DNA of 8,771 nt from Desulfobulbaceae bacterium. Its GTDB lineage: Bacteria; Desulfobacterota; Desulfobulbia; Desulfobulbales; SURF-16. The DNA is taken from positions 1 to 8,771 of the forward strand of contig JAGHCC010000174.1 of NCBI GenBank assembly GCA_021160685.1, written 5' to 3'. The notes below the pieces were generated by a model. That model saw only the letters and a program-made list of their open reading frames with translations, was not told the DNA's origin and did not search any database. Positions 1 through 6,229 of this stretch are shown here, piece after piece; positions within the stretch are counted from its first letter, which is position 1; every line of letters begins with the position of its first letter. The translations under genes and the position numbers were made by a program.

Positions 1-92
1 AATCGTGCCTGATAGTTATAAAATCAAAATTCTTGCATGATGTTACTCAACAGATTGCTGAACGGTGCATTTCAAAAACGTGTTTTACACAT

Positions 93-118
93 CTCGAAAA
101 AGGCACTAGACCTATAAT
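93..118 (+). promoter_or_regulatory. Possible heat-shock (sigma-32-like) promoter of hsp20-lon
   Basis: CTCGAAA (93-99) and CCTATAAT (111-118) are separated by 11 nt. They resemble the sigma-32 pattern CTTGAAA and CCCCATNT at close to its usual spacing. TATAAT at 113-118 also looks like a sigma-70 -10 box, but the nearest -35-like hexamers lie too far (TTTACA, 23 nt) or too close (CTCGAA, 14 nt). The position about 25 nt upstream of the hsp20 start and the nature of both genes favour stress control. The call rests on short motifs only. Confidence 0.35.
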
Positions 119-141
119 TTTTTTCCTCGAGAGACAAGACA

Positions 142-582
142 ATGTCAGCAATGAAAAATCGTATTTTTTCAGAATTTGAAGAAATGGAAAAACAGATGGG
201 CCGGATGTTCAGAAATATGTCCTTTCCTCAGATGATCTCACAACAATCAAAAACAGAGTGGCTTCCCGCCGCAAATGTTTATGAAACCAAAGAGAAAATG
301 ATCATTTTCATGGAGGCATCGGGTCTTGATCCAGAGAAGATAAACATTAGCGTTGAAAGCCGTAACGTTACAATATCCGGAGTACGTCAAATCCCGTCAC
401 CTGAGAACAAATGCACACATATCCATCAGCTTGAAATAGAGCAATGCAACTTTAATCGTTCTTTTTCACTCAGCATGGCGATTGATATCGAGGCCGCGAC
501 ATCGGTTTACAAAAACGGACTTCTGGAAATTATACTGCCGAAACTACAGGCTGCCGGAAAGATTAAAATCAAGGTGAAATAA
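142..582 (+). CDS. hsp20: Small heat shock protein, Hsp20/alpha-crystallin family
   Basis: An ATP-independent holdase that binds unfolding proteins in the cytoplasm and keeps them refoldable or degradable. The 146-residue length is typical. The N-terminal arm is Met/Phe-rich (about residues 1-38), and the alpha-crystallin domain runs from about 40 (WLPAANVYE) to 134. It contains the hallmark NGLLEIILPK strand (125-134). The tail IKIKV (141-145) matches the I/V-x-I/V motif that docks neighbouring subunits during oligomerisation. The start at 142 has GAGAG upstream; an in-frame ATG at 151 is a less likely alternative. The gene ends 5 nt before lon, so the two are almost certainly co-transcribed. 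A holdase paired with an ATP-dependent protease forms a simple protein quality-control unit. The alpha-crystallin assignment is firm; any client specificity is unknown. Confidence 0.93.
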   Translation: MSAMKNRIFSEFEEMEKQMGRMFRNMSFPQMISQQSKTEWLPAANVYETKEKMIIFMEASGLDPEKINISVESRNVTISGVRQIPSPENKCTHIHQLEIEQCNFNRSFSLSMAIDIEAATSVYKNGLLEIILPKLQAAGKIKIKVK

Positions 583-587
583 CAACC

Positions 588-2969
588 ATGACAAATCAAA
601 TTTCCGAAAAAAATAAAATCACTGTCAACCCCACGGATCTTCCGGTACCCGACACCCTGCCTGTTCTGCCCGTTCATGGTTTTGTCTTTTTCCCAGGCAT
701 GGGATTCCCCATCCAGGTTTCTCATCCAGCCTCTAAACAGCTTATTGACGATGTTCTCCTCAAAGAACGGCTGATTGCCATTGTCTCTCACAAAACCGCA
801 AAGGATGTTGAAGAAAAGCTGGACACTGACAATCTCTATTCTGTCGGGGTCATGGGATATATCCACAAAATGAACAAAGGCATTGAGGGCTTTTATCATG
901 TCCTTATCAGTGCGGTTCAAAAAATAAAGGTGATTGATTTCATCCAGCAGGAGACTTATCCGATAGCCAAAGTTGAACTGATCGAATTAAAGTTGACAGA
1001 GGACACGGAAGAAGAGGCCCTGATTCTCAATCTCAACAATCAGTTTAAAAAACTGGTCGAGCTTGCCAATTTGCCGCCTGAAATCTTCATGACGCTCAGT
1101 TCGGTCGCCAACTCCTTTCATCTCGCCTACATTATTATTTCACAGCTGAATCTATCTCTGGAAAAGGAACAGCAGATGCTGGAGATTGAAGATTCGAAAA
1201 TCCTCCTTCGCCGGGTGACAAAAGAATTGGCCAATCGTCTCGAGACCGTCGAAATGAGCAATAAAATCCAGAAAGATATCAAGGATGACATGGGTGCCAA
1301 GCAAAAGGAGTTTTTCCTGCGCCAGCAACTGAAGTCGATCCGCAAAGAACTGGGTGAAGGCGAAGAGGAAAATGTTGAACTGAAGGAGTTGAAGAAAAAA
1401 CTGAAAGAGGCCTCTTTGAGCGAGGAGGCTCGAAAAACAGCCGAAAAAGAATTAAAGCGGCTTGAGAGGATCCCCGCCGCTTCCGCTGAATACACTGTTT
1501 GCCGAAACTATCTTGACTGGCTGCTGGATCTGCCCTGGGAAAAGAGTTCAACTGACAACCTGGATATCAACCTGGCCCGGCAGCATCTTGACGAGGATCA
1601 TTACGGCCTGAAAAAAATCAAAAAACGTATCATTGAGTTTCTGGCTGTTCGTAAACTGAAACAAGACATGCACGGGCCGATTCTCTGCTTTACCGGTCCT
1701 CCGGGCACGGGCAAAACATCCCTGGGGAAATCCATCGCCCGCACCATGGGGAGAGAATTTATTCGTATCTCCCTGGGCGGCGTTCGCGACGAAGCAGAGA
1801 TCAGGGGGCACCGCCGCACCTATATCGGCGCTTTGCCGGGACGAATTATCCAGAATATCCGCAAGGCCGGCACCAACAATCCTCTTTTCATGCTGGACGA
1901 AATTGACAAACTGGGCATGGATTTCAGGGGTGATCCTTCCTCGGCCCTGCTTGAGGTTCTGGACCCGGAGCAGAATTCCACCTTTGTTGATCATTACATT
2001 GAAATTGCCTTTGATCTCTCCAAGGTGATGTTTATCACCACGGCCAATGTTTTGGGTCACATCCCCGGCCCGTTAAGGGACCGAATGGAGGTGATTGAGC
2101 TTTCCGGCTATACCGTTGAAGAAAAGCTGATGATTGCCAAACAGTTTCTGGTTCCCAAGGAACTTGAGGCCCATGGTGTCACGGAAAATGATTTGCAGAT
2201 AGAAGATGAAGCGATCCGGACAATTATCCAATCCTACACGAGGGAAGCCGGAGTCCGTAACCTGGAAAGAGAGCTGGCCTCGATCTGCCGGAAGGTGGCC
2301 ACGGAGATTGTCAGCGGCCATATCGGCCAAACCATAGTCAAAGCGAAAAACCTGGACGATTTCCTCGGTCCAATCAAGTTTTTCCCTGAGATCACGGCCC
2401 GATCCTGGGGGCCTGGCCTTGTTACCGGACTGGCCTGGACACCGGTAGGCGGCACTCTTCTCTTTATTGAATCAGCCAGTATGGAGGGAAAGGGCAGTTT
2501 AACACTCACCGGCATGTTGGGTGATGTCATGAAGGAGTCCGCAACGGCAGCGCTGACGTATATCCGTTCCCACATGAAGACTCTGAATATCCCTGACATT
2601 GATTTCAGCAAGAGGGATATTCATATCCATGTTCCGGAAGGAGCGATTCCCAAGGACGGACCGTCCGCCGGAGTAGCCATGGTGGTCTGCCTGGCCTCAC
2701 TCCTCACAGGTCGGCCCGTACGGACAGATCTGGCCATGACCGGAGAGATCACCCTGCGCGGTGATGTTCTGCCGGTGGGCGGCATCAAGGAAAAAGTCCT
2801 GGCCGCCTCCGGAGCCGGCATCAAGGAAATTATTCTGCCCAATTTAAATAAAAAAGATGAGGGGGAAATCCCGGATAATGTGAAAAAAGGGGTATCCTTT
2901 CACTTTGTACAGAAAATCGAAGAGGTTCTTGCGTTGGCCTTGCCAGGAGAGGGGAAAAAAACAAAATAA
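588..2969 (+). CDS. lon: ATP-dependent endopeptidase La (Lon protease)
   Basis: A cytoplasmic homo-hexameric AAA+ serine protease that degrades misfolded and short-lived regulatory proteins. The full-length 793-residue protein has all LonA parts. The N-terminal substrate-binding domain starts at about residue 22 (DTLPVLPVHGFVFFPG) and extends to about 215, followed by a charged helical region (about 225-295). The AAA+ module has Walker A GPPGTGKT (370-377), Walker B FMLDEID (434-440) and arginine-rich sensor segments. The protease domain carries the catalytic Ser693 in PKDGPSAG and Lys736 in GGIKEK, with the usual 43-residue Ser-Lys spacing. It extends about 10 residues past the protease fold in a Lys-rich tail. 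The ATG at 588 follows AAGGTG, which lies inside the end of hsp20, so translation is probably coupled. Nothing looks truncated or inactivated. Other minus-strand reading frames here are shadows of this gene. Confidence 0.98.
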   Translation: MTNQISEKNKITVNPTDLPVPDTLPVLPVHGFVFFPGMGFPIQVSHPASKQLIDDVLLKERLIAIVSHKTAKDVEEKLDTDNLYSVGVMGYIHKMNKGIEGFYHVLISAVQKIKVIDFIQQETYPIAKVELIELKLTEDTEEEALILNLNNQFKKLVELANLPPEIFMTLSSVANSFHLAYIIISQLNLSLEKEQQMLEIEDSKILLRRVTKELANRLETVEMSNKIQKDIKDDMGAKQKEFFLRQQLKSIRKELGEGEEENVELKELKKKLKEASLSEEARKTAEKELKRLERIPAASAEYTVCRNYLDWLLDLPWEKSSTDNLDINLARQHLDEDHYGLKKIKKRIIEFLAVRKLKQDMHGPILCFTGPPGTGKTSLGKSIARTMGREFIRISLGGVRDEAEIRGHRRTYIGALPGRIIQNIRKAGTNNPLFMLDEIDKLGMDFRGDPSSALLEVLDPEQNSTFVDHYIEIAFDLSKVMFITTANVLGHIPGPLRDRMEVIELSGYTVEEKLMIAKQFLVPKELEAHGVTENDLQIEDEAIRTIIQSYTREAGVRNLERELASICRKVATEIVSGHIGQTIVKAKNLDDFLGPIKFFPEITARSWGPGLVTGLAWTPVGGTLLFIESASMEGKGSLTLTGMLGDVMKESATAALTYIRSHMKTLNIPDIDFSKRDIHIHVPEGAIPKDGPSAGVAMVVCLASLLTGRPVRTDLAMTGEITLRGDVLPVGGIKEKVLAASGAGIKEIILPNLNKKDEGEIPDNVKKGVSFHFVQKIEEVLALALPGEGKKTK

Positions 2970-2972
2970 CTT

Positions 2973-3080
2973 TTAGGTCGATAGGCTGTAGGAAAGATGA
3001 GCTTGTTACGCCGCTGTAAGGATGTAACGAGAAACACGCAGATTCGAAAACTACTAGCCTTTAGCCTGCAGCCTAACTAA
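2973..3080. repeat. Imperfect inverted repeat with heptamer units after lon
   Basis: TAGGCTGTAGG (2982-2992) pairs with CCTGCAGCCTA (3065-3075), 10 of 11 bases, and the pairing extends outward through TTAG/CTAA. The right arm consists of three 7-bp units, TAGCCTT, TAGCCTG and CAGCCTA (3055-3075). Inside is a second hairpin, CTTGTTAC (3002-3009) against GTAACGAG (3024-3031), with one G-U pair. No T-run follows, so a classical terminator is not evident. It lies between the convergent lon and mlaC genes. It may be a dispersed repeat or a processing structure at the lon mRNA 3' end. Confidence 0.5.
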
Positions 3081-3215
3081 CCTTCTAAGTAACAAGATTT
3101 CAACAATTACTCATAAATATCGTAATAACAACATGATAAACACAAAAATTTCGTATACGTCATCCCGGCATGTTTTTAGCCGGGATCCAGAAACTTGCCA
3201 CACACTCCATCCTGG

Positions 3216-3257
3216 ATTCCGGCTAAGACTATGCCGGAATGACGATATATTTTTTTT
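3216..3257 (+). terminator. Possible rho-independent terminator for hsp20-lon
   Basis: A perfect 8-bp stem, ATTCCGGC/GCCGGAAT (3216-3223 and 3233-3240), with a 9-nt loop is followed by an 8-T run at 3250-3257. The 9-nt gap between stem and T-run weakens it. It is part of the palindromic repeat, so terminator activity may be incidental. Confidence 0.3.
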
Positions 3258-3262
3258 GTTAC

Positions 3263-3294
3263 TTTTAAAATAAATGCCGGGATCAGTCTCCCGG
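3263..3294 (-). terminator. Possible rho-independent terminator for the Mla operon
   Basis: Read on the minus strand after the mlaC stop, CCGGGA-GACTGA-TCCCGG forms a 6-bp GC-rich stem (3277-3294) followed by CATTTATTTT. The T-tract is interrupted, so strength is uncertain. The hairpin belongs to the repeat element. The equivalent hairpin in the mlaF-mlaD element (7016-7028) lies inside the operon. Confidence 0.4.
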
Positions 3295-3332
3295 TTAGGA
3301 TGCTAAATAGTAACAAAGCAAACTCGAAGGGA

Positions 3333-3977
3333 TCAGTTAGAAACAGAAGATTCATCGATCTTGTTGACCTTTTCTTCAACCCGTTTGATTAAACCGGCGT
3401 ATTTTTCACGACTGACAATTTTTGTAAACTGAGACCTGTAGTTACGGACGAGACTGACTCCTTCAATAATAAGATCATAGACAAACCAGTCGTCTCCCTG
3501 CTGCAAGAGCTTGTAAATCACTGGTATTTCCAAGCTCGTCGCACTGATTATCGTGTAGACGACGGCTTTCTTGCCTTTAATATTCTGTTTCCGAAAGACA
3601 ACCACTTCATCGGAATACTCCTCCACCCGGTCGATGTACGTGTTTTGGAGCAGCTTGGAAAAAAGGCTGACAAAATACTCTTTTTCCTCATCAGTTCTTT
3701 TTTTCCAATTTTTGGCAAGAGCCCGTTTGGACATCTCTTCAAAATCAAAACGGTGATCGACTATAGCGCGAATGAGTGTTTTTTTCTCAGGCCATGCTTC
3801 CGGTTGTTTCAGGTTTTCGTCATTCAAAACAGCCATAATCTCATCCACCGTACTTTTTATCTGTGTCATTGGATCAGAAGCAACGGCGGAATTCGCCTGA
3901 GGCAAAACCAACAGAAACAACAAACTACACAAAAAAAACGCTATTAATCTATTCTGAACACGGGATGAAACGATCAT
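3333..3977 (-). CDS. mlaC: Periplasmic phospholipid carrier MlaC (Ttg2D family)
   Basis: A soluble periplasmic lipid carrier that ferries phospholipid between the outer-membrane MlaA complex and the inner-membrane MlaFED transporter. The 214-residue protein has a Sec signal peptide: a basic start, a hydrophobic core at about residues 11-26, and likely cleavage after ANSAVA (residue 33). The mature part shows the family helices RFDFEEMSKRAL (76-87) and YFVSLFSKLLQNTY (101-114). A beta-sheet segment around 124-170 contains the YDLIIEGVSLVRNYRSQF motif (167-184) characteristic of Ttg2D/MlaC proteins. It is the last gene of the operon, 102 nt after mlaA. That spacer contains a 35-bp element remnant starting 22 nt upstream of the ATG. 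The Shine-Dalgarno is weak (AAGAG about 10 nt upstream). The family assignment is firm; the direction of lipid flow cannot be told from sequence. Confidence 0.94.
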   Translation of the reverse strand: MIVSSRVQNRLIAFFLCSLLFLLVLPQANSAVASDPMTQIKSTVDEIMAVLNDENLKQPEAWPEKKTLIRAIVDHRFDFEEMSKRALAKNWKKRTDEEKEYFVSLFSKLLQNTYIDRVEEYSDEVVVFRKQNIKGKKAVVYTIISATSLEIPVIYKLLQQGDDWFVYDLIIEGVSLVRNYRSQFTKIVSREKYAGLIKRVEEKVNKIDESSVSN

Positions 3978-3999
3978 GGTGAAGTACTCTTATTTTATT

Positions 4000-4034
4000 G
4001 TAACTATTTGTGTGGGGTGCTGCTGTATAATTAC
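4000..4034. mobile_element. 35-bp remnant of GTAACT-ended insertion element
   Basis: It begins GTAACTAT and ends with GCTGTATAATTAC, which differs from the GCTGAATAGTTAC form of the family end at two positions. Flanking octamers ATTTTATT (3992-3999) and AGTTTATT (4035-4042) match at 7 of 8 bases, consistent with a decayed 8-bp target duplication. The interior GTGTGGGG and the spacing resemble the outer end of the larger copies at 6688 and 6212. It is most likely an internally deleted element between mlaA and mlaC. Because it is short, chance similarity is not excluded. Confidence 0.45.
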
Positions 4035-4079
4035 AGTTTATTTGAATTAAAAAATCGAACAACATTATAAGGGATCATT

Positions 4080-5252
4080 CTACCTGGAAACAACAAAAGC
4101 ATCGGGAAACCCGTCGTTAACTAATCTCTCTTCTGCAAGTTTTGCCATTGAAAAATCACCCTGGACCGGAATCTGTACTCCGTAAAACGAGTAATCTCCC
4201 CGGACATACTCAACCACAATAACTTTTTTGTTCATGGCCAACAATCTGTTTTTAAACATTCTAACATTTTCAGCTTCAGCACAGGTTCCAACCTGGACAA
4301 AAAAATATTGTTCATCAAAGGATGATTCACCATGTGTCAGCGTTTCATCCTGTTGAAGGGAAGCTCTCGCAGTGATATTTCTTTGCAGGCTGGCGGAAAT
4401 CGGGCTTTTAGCCTGCACGTCGCGATCTTTTATTTTATCCTCACGATACTGAATATAGGCATCCCGCATGGCAATATAAGGATCAAAGGAGGCCTCGAGA
4501 AAAGCTTCATAATCACCGATTACAAGTGATGTATAATTCACTTCCCTGCCGGCGTAGACTGCCAGTCCTGCCTCGGTATCGGACTGATACAGATAATGGA
4601 TCGGATCCAGAAAGGAGTCGCCGATCAAGCCGACGGTATCCCTTAGCGTTGACGGTCCCAGAATAGGCCAACAGATATAAATTCCGTTACCAATGCCGTA
4701 TTTTGCCAGAGTCTGGCCAAAATCTTCATCACTGGGAAGCAGGCCGAATTCGTCTTTGGCAGGATCAGCCATACCAAGAATGCCAATTGTCGAGTTGATC
4801 AAAAACCGAGATACCTCTCTGCCGGAATCCCTGACCCTACCCTGCAAAAGAGTATTCACCACTCGAATCGGAGCGAGAAGATTGTTAAATGCATTTTCAA
4901 TACAACCCCTCATCACCTCGGGAACAACAAAGGAATATCCCTGGGCAACAGGCTTCAATATCCAGAAGTATAGTTTATCGTTAACTTGAAAAAAAACCCG
5001 GTTAAGAGGTTCAAGCGGATCACTGATTTCCATTTCTTCATCAAAATCATCATCCAGATAGTCATCATCATCCAGATAGTCATCATCAAAATAGTCTTCA
5101 TCATCCAAAATATCATTCTCTGCCGCCCAAACTGAATGAGCGGAAAGAATAGAAAAATCCCCCTTCAACACCGAAGCACCAGCCGGCCAAAGATGCAGAC
5201 AGAGCAAAACCAGGCAGGGACAAACGATCATCTTATGAAAACAGGGCCTCAC
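4080..5252 (-). CDS. mlaA: MlaA/VacJ-family protein with C-terminal SPOR domain
   Basis: The outer-membrane component of the Mla pathway, which removes mislocalised phospholipid from the outer leaflet and passes it to MlaC. In the 390 residues, a signal peptide (about 1-26, possible cleavage AGA|S) leads to an Asp/Tyr-rich linker (about 48-73, with repeated DDDYLDD). The VacJ domain follows (about 76-272: DPLEPLNRVFFQ, FLINSTIGILGMADPA, EDFGQTLAKYG, WPILGPSTLRDTVG). After a Ser/Gln-rich linker, a SPOR domain (about 315-390) begins YFFVQVGT and ends GFPDAFVV; SPOR domains bind peptidoglycan. Residues before Cys18 (VLL) do not form a normal lipobox, unlike the E. coli lipoprotein. GTG at 5252 is preferred because AAGGAG lies 5 nt upstream; the ATG at 5231 lacks a good site. 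The 232-nt gap before it may hold its own promoter. Confidence 0.92.
   Translation of the reverse strand: MRPCFHKMIVCPCLVLLCLHLWPAGASVLKGDFSILSAHSVWAAENDILDDEDYFDDDYLDDDDYLDDDFDEEMEISDPLEPLNRVFFQVNDKLYFWILKPVAQGYSFVVPEVMRGCIENAFNNLLAPIRVVNTLLQGRVRDSGREVSRFLINSTIGILGMADPAKDEFGLLPSDEDFGQTLAKYGIGNGIYICWPILGPSTLRDTVGLIGDSFLDPIHYLYQSDTEAGLAVYAGREVNYTSLVIGDYEAFLEASFDPYIAMRDAYIQYREDKIKDRDVQAKSPISASLQRNITARASLQQDETLTHGESSFDEQYFFVQVGTCAEAENVRMFKNRLLAMNKKVIVVEYVRGDYSFYGVQIPVQGDFSMAKLAEERLVNDGFPDAFVVSR
5047..5100. repeat. 18-bp tandem repeat in mlaA coding the acidic linker
   Basis: Two exact 18-bp units (5047-5064 and 5065-5082, TCATCATCCAGATAGTCA) are followed by a diverged third unit (5083-5100). 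On the coding strand they encode repeated Tyr-Leu-Asp-Asp-Asp-Asp type hexapeptides in the N-terminal linker of MlaA. Unit-length gains or losses would keep the reading frame. Confidence 0.8.
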
Positions 5253-5257
5253 TTATA

Positions 5258-5263
5258 CTCCTT
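5258..5263 (-). promoter_or_regulatory. Strong Shine-Dalgarno fixing the mlaA GTG start
   Basis: AAGGAG on the minus strand sits 5 nt upstream of GTG at 5252-5250. It selects this start over the in-frame ATG seven codons later. Confidence 0.75.
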
Positions 5264-5369
5264 CATGGATTGACTTAAAAATTTTCATCAACGGCAATCC
5301 TGGCCATCAATATTCATCTCACAGGGGGACAAAATCACCTCTTGTATTTCCAATCTACAAAATTATCAT

Positions 5370-5385
5370 CCACAATTTATTGTGG
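5370..5385. promoter_or_regulatory. Palindrome CCACAA-TTTA-TTGTGG upstream of mlaA
   Basis: A perfect 6-bp inverted repeat with a 4-nt centre lies in the AT-rich gap between the cNMP gene and mlaA, about 118 nt upstream of the mlaA start. It could be an operator or an mRNA hairpin. No T-tract follows on either strand, so it is not a convincing terminator. The rest of 5253-5416 shows no clear promoter. Confidence 0.35.
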
Positions 5386-5416
5386 TTAATCAAGCACAAA
5401 AAATACTTGTCTGATT

Positions 5417-5477
5417 GGAACTATTCAGGAGCACTAGGGAGTTTAAGGTTAGTTTATAGCCCCACCTGAACAGTTAC
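5417..5477. mobile_element. 61-bp remnant of GTAACT-ended insertion element
   Basis: GGAACTATTCAG (5417-5428) and CTGAACAGTTAC (5466-5477) are inverted copies matching at 10 of 12 bases. The flanking octamers GTCTGATT (5409-5416) and GCCTGACT (5478-5485) match at 6 of 8, both differences being transitions, as expected of an aged 8-bp duplication. The right end, read inward, resembles the outer end of the 361-bp and 233-bp copies (GTAACT.TTCA..TG.GGCT). It lies directly after the cNMP-gene stop. Probably an internally deleted relic. Confidence 0.5.
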
Positions 5478-5484
5478 GCCTGAC

Positions 5485-5961
5485 TTACAACAGCAAGGCG
5501 AGACGCTCACCACTTTTCTGTAATCGAGTCCCGATTATATGGATAGAATGTTTTAAAAGATGAATCCCCAGAATCGGATTATCCGTCAATAAGTCCTGAA
5601 ATTTTCTGTTTTTTAAAATAAGCAACCTGCCTGTTTCCATACTCTCAACGGTGACAGTGCGCTGACGACCGTCAACCAGGGAAATTTCTCCGACAATGGC
5701 ACCGCTGTTCAGAATGGCAAGGAGAATAAATTTACCGGGAAAGGCGGTTTCCTTTTTAACGGCAAATTTACCTGACACGATAAAGGCCATAAAATCAGCT
5801 GGATCACCCTGACGAAATAATGTGAATCCGGCTGGAATTTCCCGATAGTCAAGAAAGGAAAAAAACTCTCTCCTCTCCTCGGAACCGGCAAAGGGAAACA
5901 GACGTGAAAGTTCATCATCACTGATTTGCTTTTGGCTTGAGAGAGTTGTTTGAGAGGTCAT
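5485..5961 (-). CDS. Stand-alone cyclic-nucleotide-binding domain protein
   Basis: A single cNMP-binding (CAP effector-like) domain of 158 residues. The beta-roll spans about residues 20-120: RQGDPADFMAFIVSGKFAV (50-68) and a phosphate-binding cassette GEISLVDGRQRTVTV (91-105). The cassette retains Glu92 and Arg101, the residues that contact ribose and phosphate in the family, so ligand binding looks possible. A C-terminal helix (about 127-155) follows. There is no helix-turn-helix, kinase or membrane segment, so it is unlikely to act as a CRP-like transcription factor by itself. I prefer ATG at 5961. An upstream in-frame ATG at 6012 adds 17 codons, but those lie inside the inserted 233-bp element. 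Its place between mlaD and mlaA suggests a link to lipid transport. The domain is certain; its partner and ligand are unknown. Confidence 0.88.
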   Translation of the reverse strand: MTSQTTLSSQKQISDDELSRLFPFAGSEERREFFSFLDYREIPAGFTLFRQGDPADFMAFIVSGKFAVKKETAFPGKFILLAILNSGAIVGEISLVDGRQRTVTVESMETGRLLILKNRKFQDLLTDNPILGIHLLKHSIHIIGTRLQKSGERLALLL

Positions 5962-5973
5962 GGCAGATTTTGT

Positions 5974-5977
5974 TCCT
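5974..5977 (-). promoter_or_regulatory. Shine-Dalgarno of cNMP gene, carried in the duplicated octamer
   Basis: AGGA on the minus strand lies 12 nt upstream of ATG 5961. It falls within the octamer ACAGGAAC that also occurs at 6213-6220 beyond the inserted element, so the insertion duplicated the ribosome-binding site and left one copy in place. Confidence 0.55.
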
Positions 5978-5979
5978 GT

Positions 5980-6212
5980 GTAACTGTTCAGCTGCACTCC
6001 ATCTTCGCCCATTTCGGAGTCTCGTTCCTCGCTTACCTGGTCTTCTCGAATAACACCAGTGCGGAGTCTACGCTTCGCTCCGCTTACCGTTCAAAGCCCA
6101 GGCAAGCGGAGACTCCGAATGAACGAGATAAGCGTAGACTTCGATATGAAGCACATCTGAACAGTTACAGTCTGGAGTAAAGGGTAATTTACAGCCTACG
6201 CTGAATAATTTT
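5980..6212. mobile_element. 233-bp palindromic MITE-like insertion between mlaD and cNMP gene
   Basis: Flanking octamers GTTCCTGT (5972-5979 and 6213-6220) are identical; counting five more matching bases the direct repeat is 13 bp (5967-5979 and 6208-6220). The left end is GTAACTGTTCAGC. The right end, GCTGAATAATTTT, is a diverged version of GCTGAATAGTTAC. Inside, TGTAACTGTTCAG (5979-5991) is inverted perfectly at 6157-6169, bounding a 191-bp imperfect palindrome with repeated GGAGTCT and CGCTTACC motifs. Removing the element with one octamer leaves a 27-nt mlaD-cNMP spacer containing a single AGGA. It encodes no protein. GTAA ends and 8-bp duplications suggest mobilisation by an IS66-type transposase (inference). 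Confidence 0.75.
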
Positions 6213-6229
6213 GTTCCTGTTTTAGTTAT

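Larger units (their letters stand above)
3158..3314. repeat. Palindromic repeat element, partial copy, downstream of mlaC
   Basis: Two 33-nt arms (3158-3190 and 3212-3244) are inverted copies matching at 28 of 33 positions around a 21-nt centre. Each arm is itself a CCGG...CCGG hairpin. The segment 3184-3217 (34 nt) is identical to 6907-6940, and 3231-3281 is identical to 6971-7020 apart from one T. The right end at 3302-3314 (GCTAAATAGTAAC) resembles the ends of the insertion elements inside the Mla operon. I could not find a matching left end or a flanking duplication, so this is either a truncated copy or one whose left boundary has decayed. It fills most of the 363-bp gene-free stretch 2970-3332. 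Confidence 0.7.

Noticed and set aside
1127..2842. Several long minus-strand open frames opposite lon
   Set aside because: They are antisense shadows of the lon codon pattern, with low-complexity Ser/Arg/Phe-rich translations and no family resemblance.
3055..3314. CRISPR array
   Set aside because: The repeats are inverted or 7-bp tandem units with no regular spacers, and no cas genes are present.
5253..5330. Sigma-54 promoter (TGGCCAGGATTGCC) upstream of mlaA
   Set aside because: The GG-to-GC spacing is 8 rather than the required 10.
5370..5385. Rho-independent terminator between the cNMP gene and mlaA
   Set aside because: The stem is only 6 bp with an AT loop, and no T-tract follows on either strand. 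Kept only as a palindrome.
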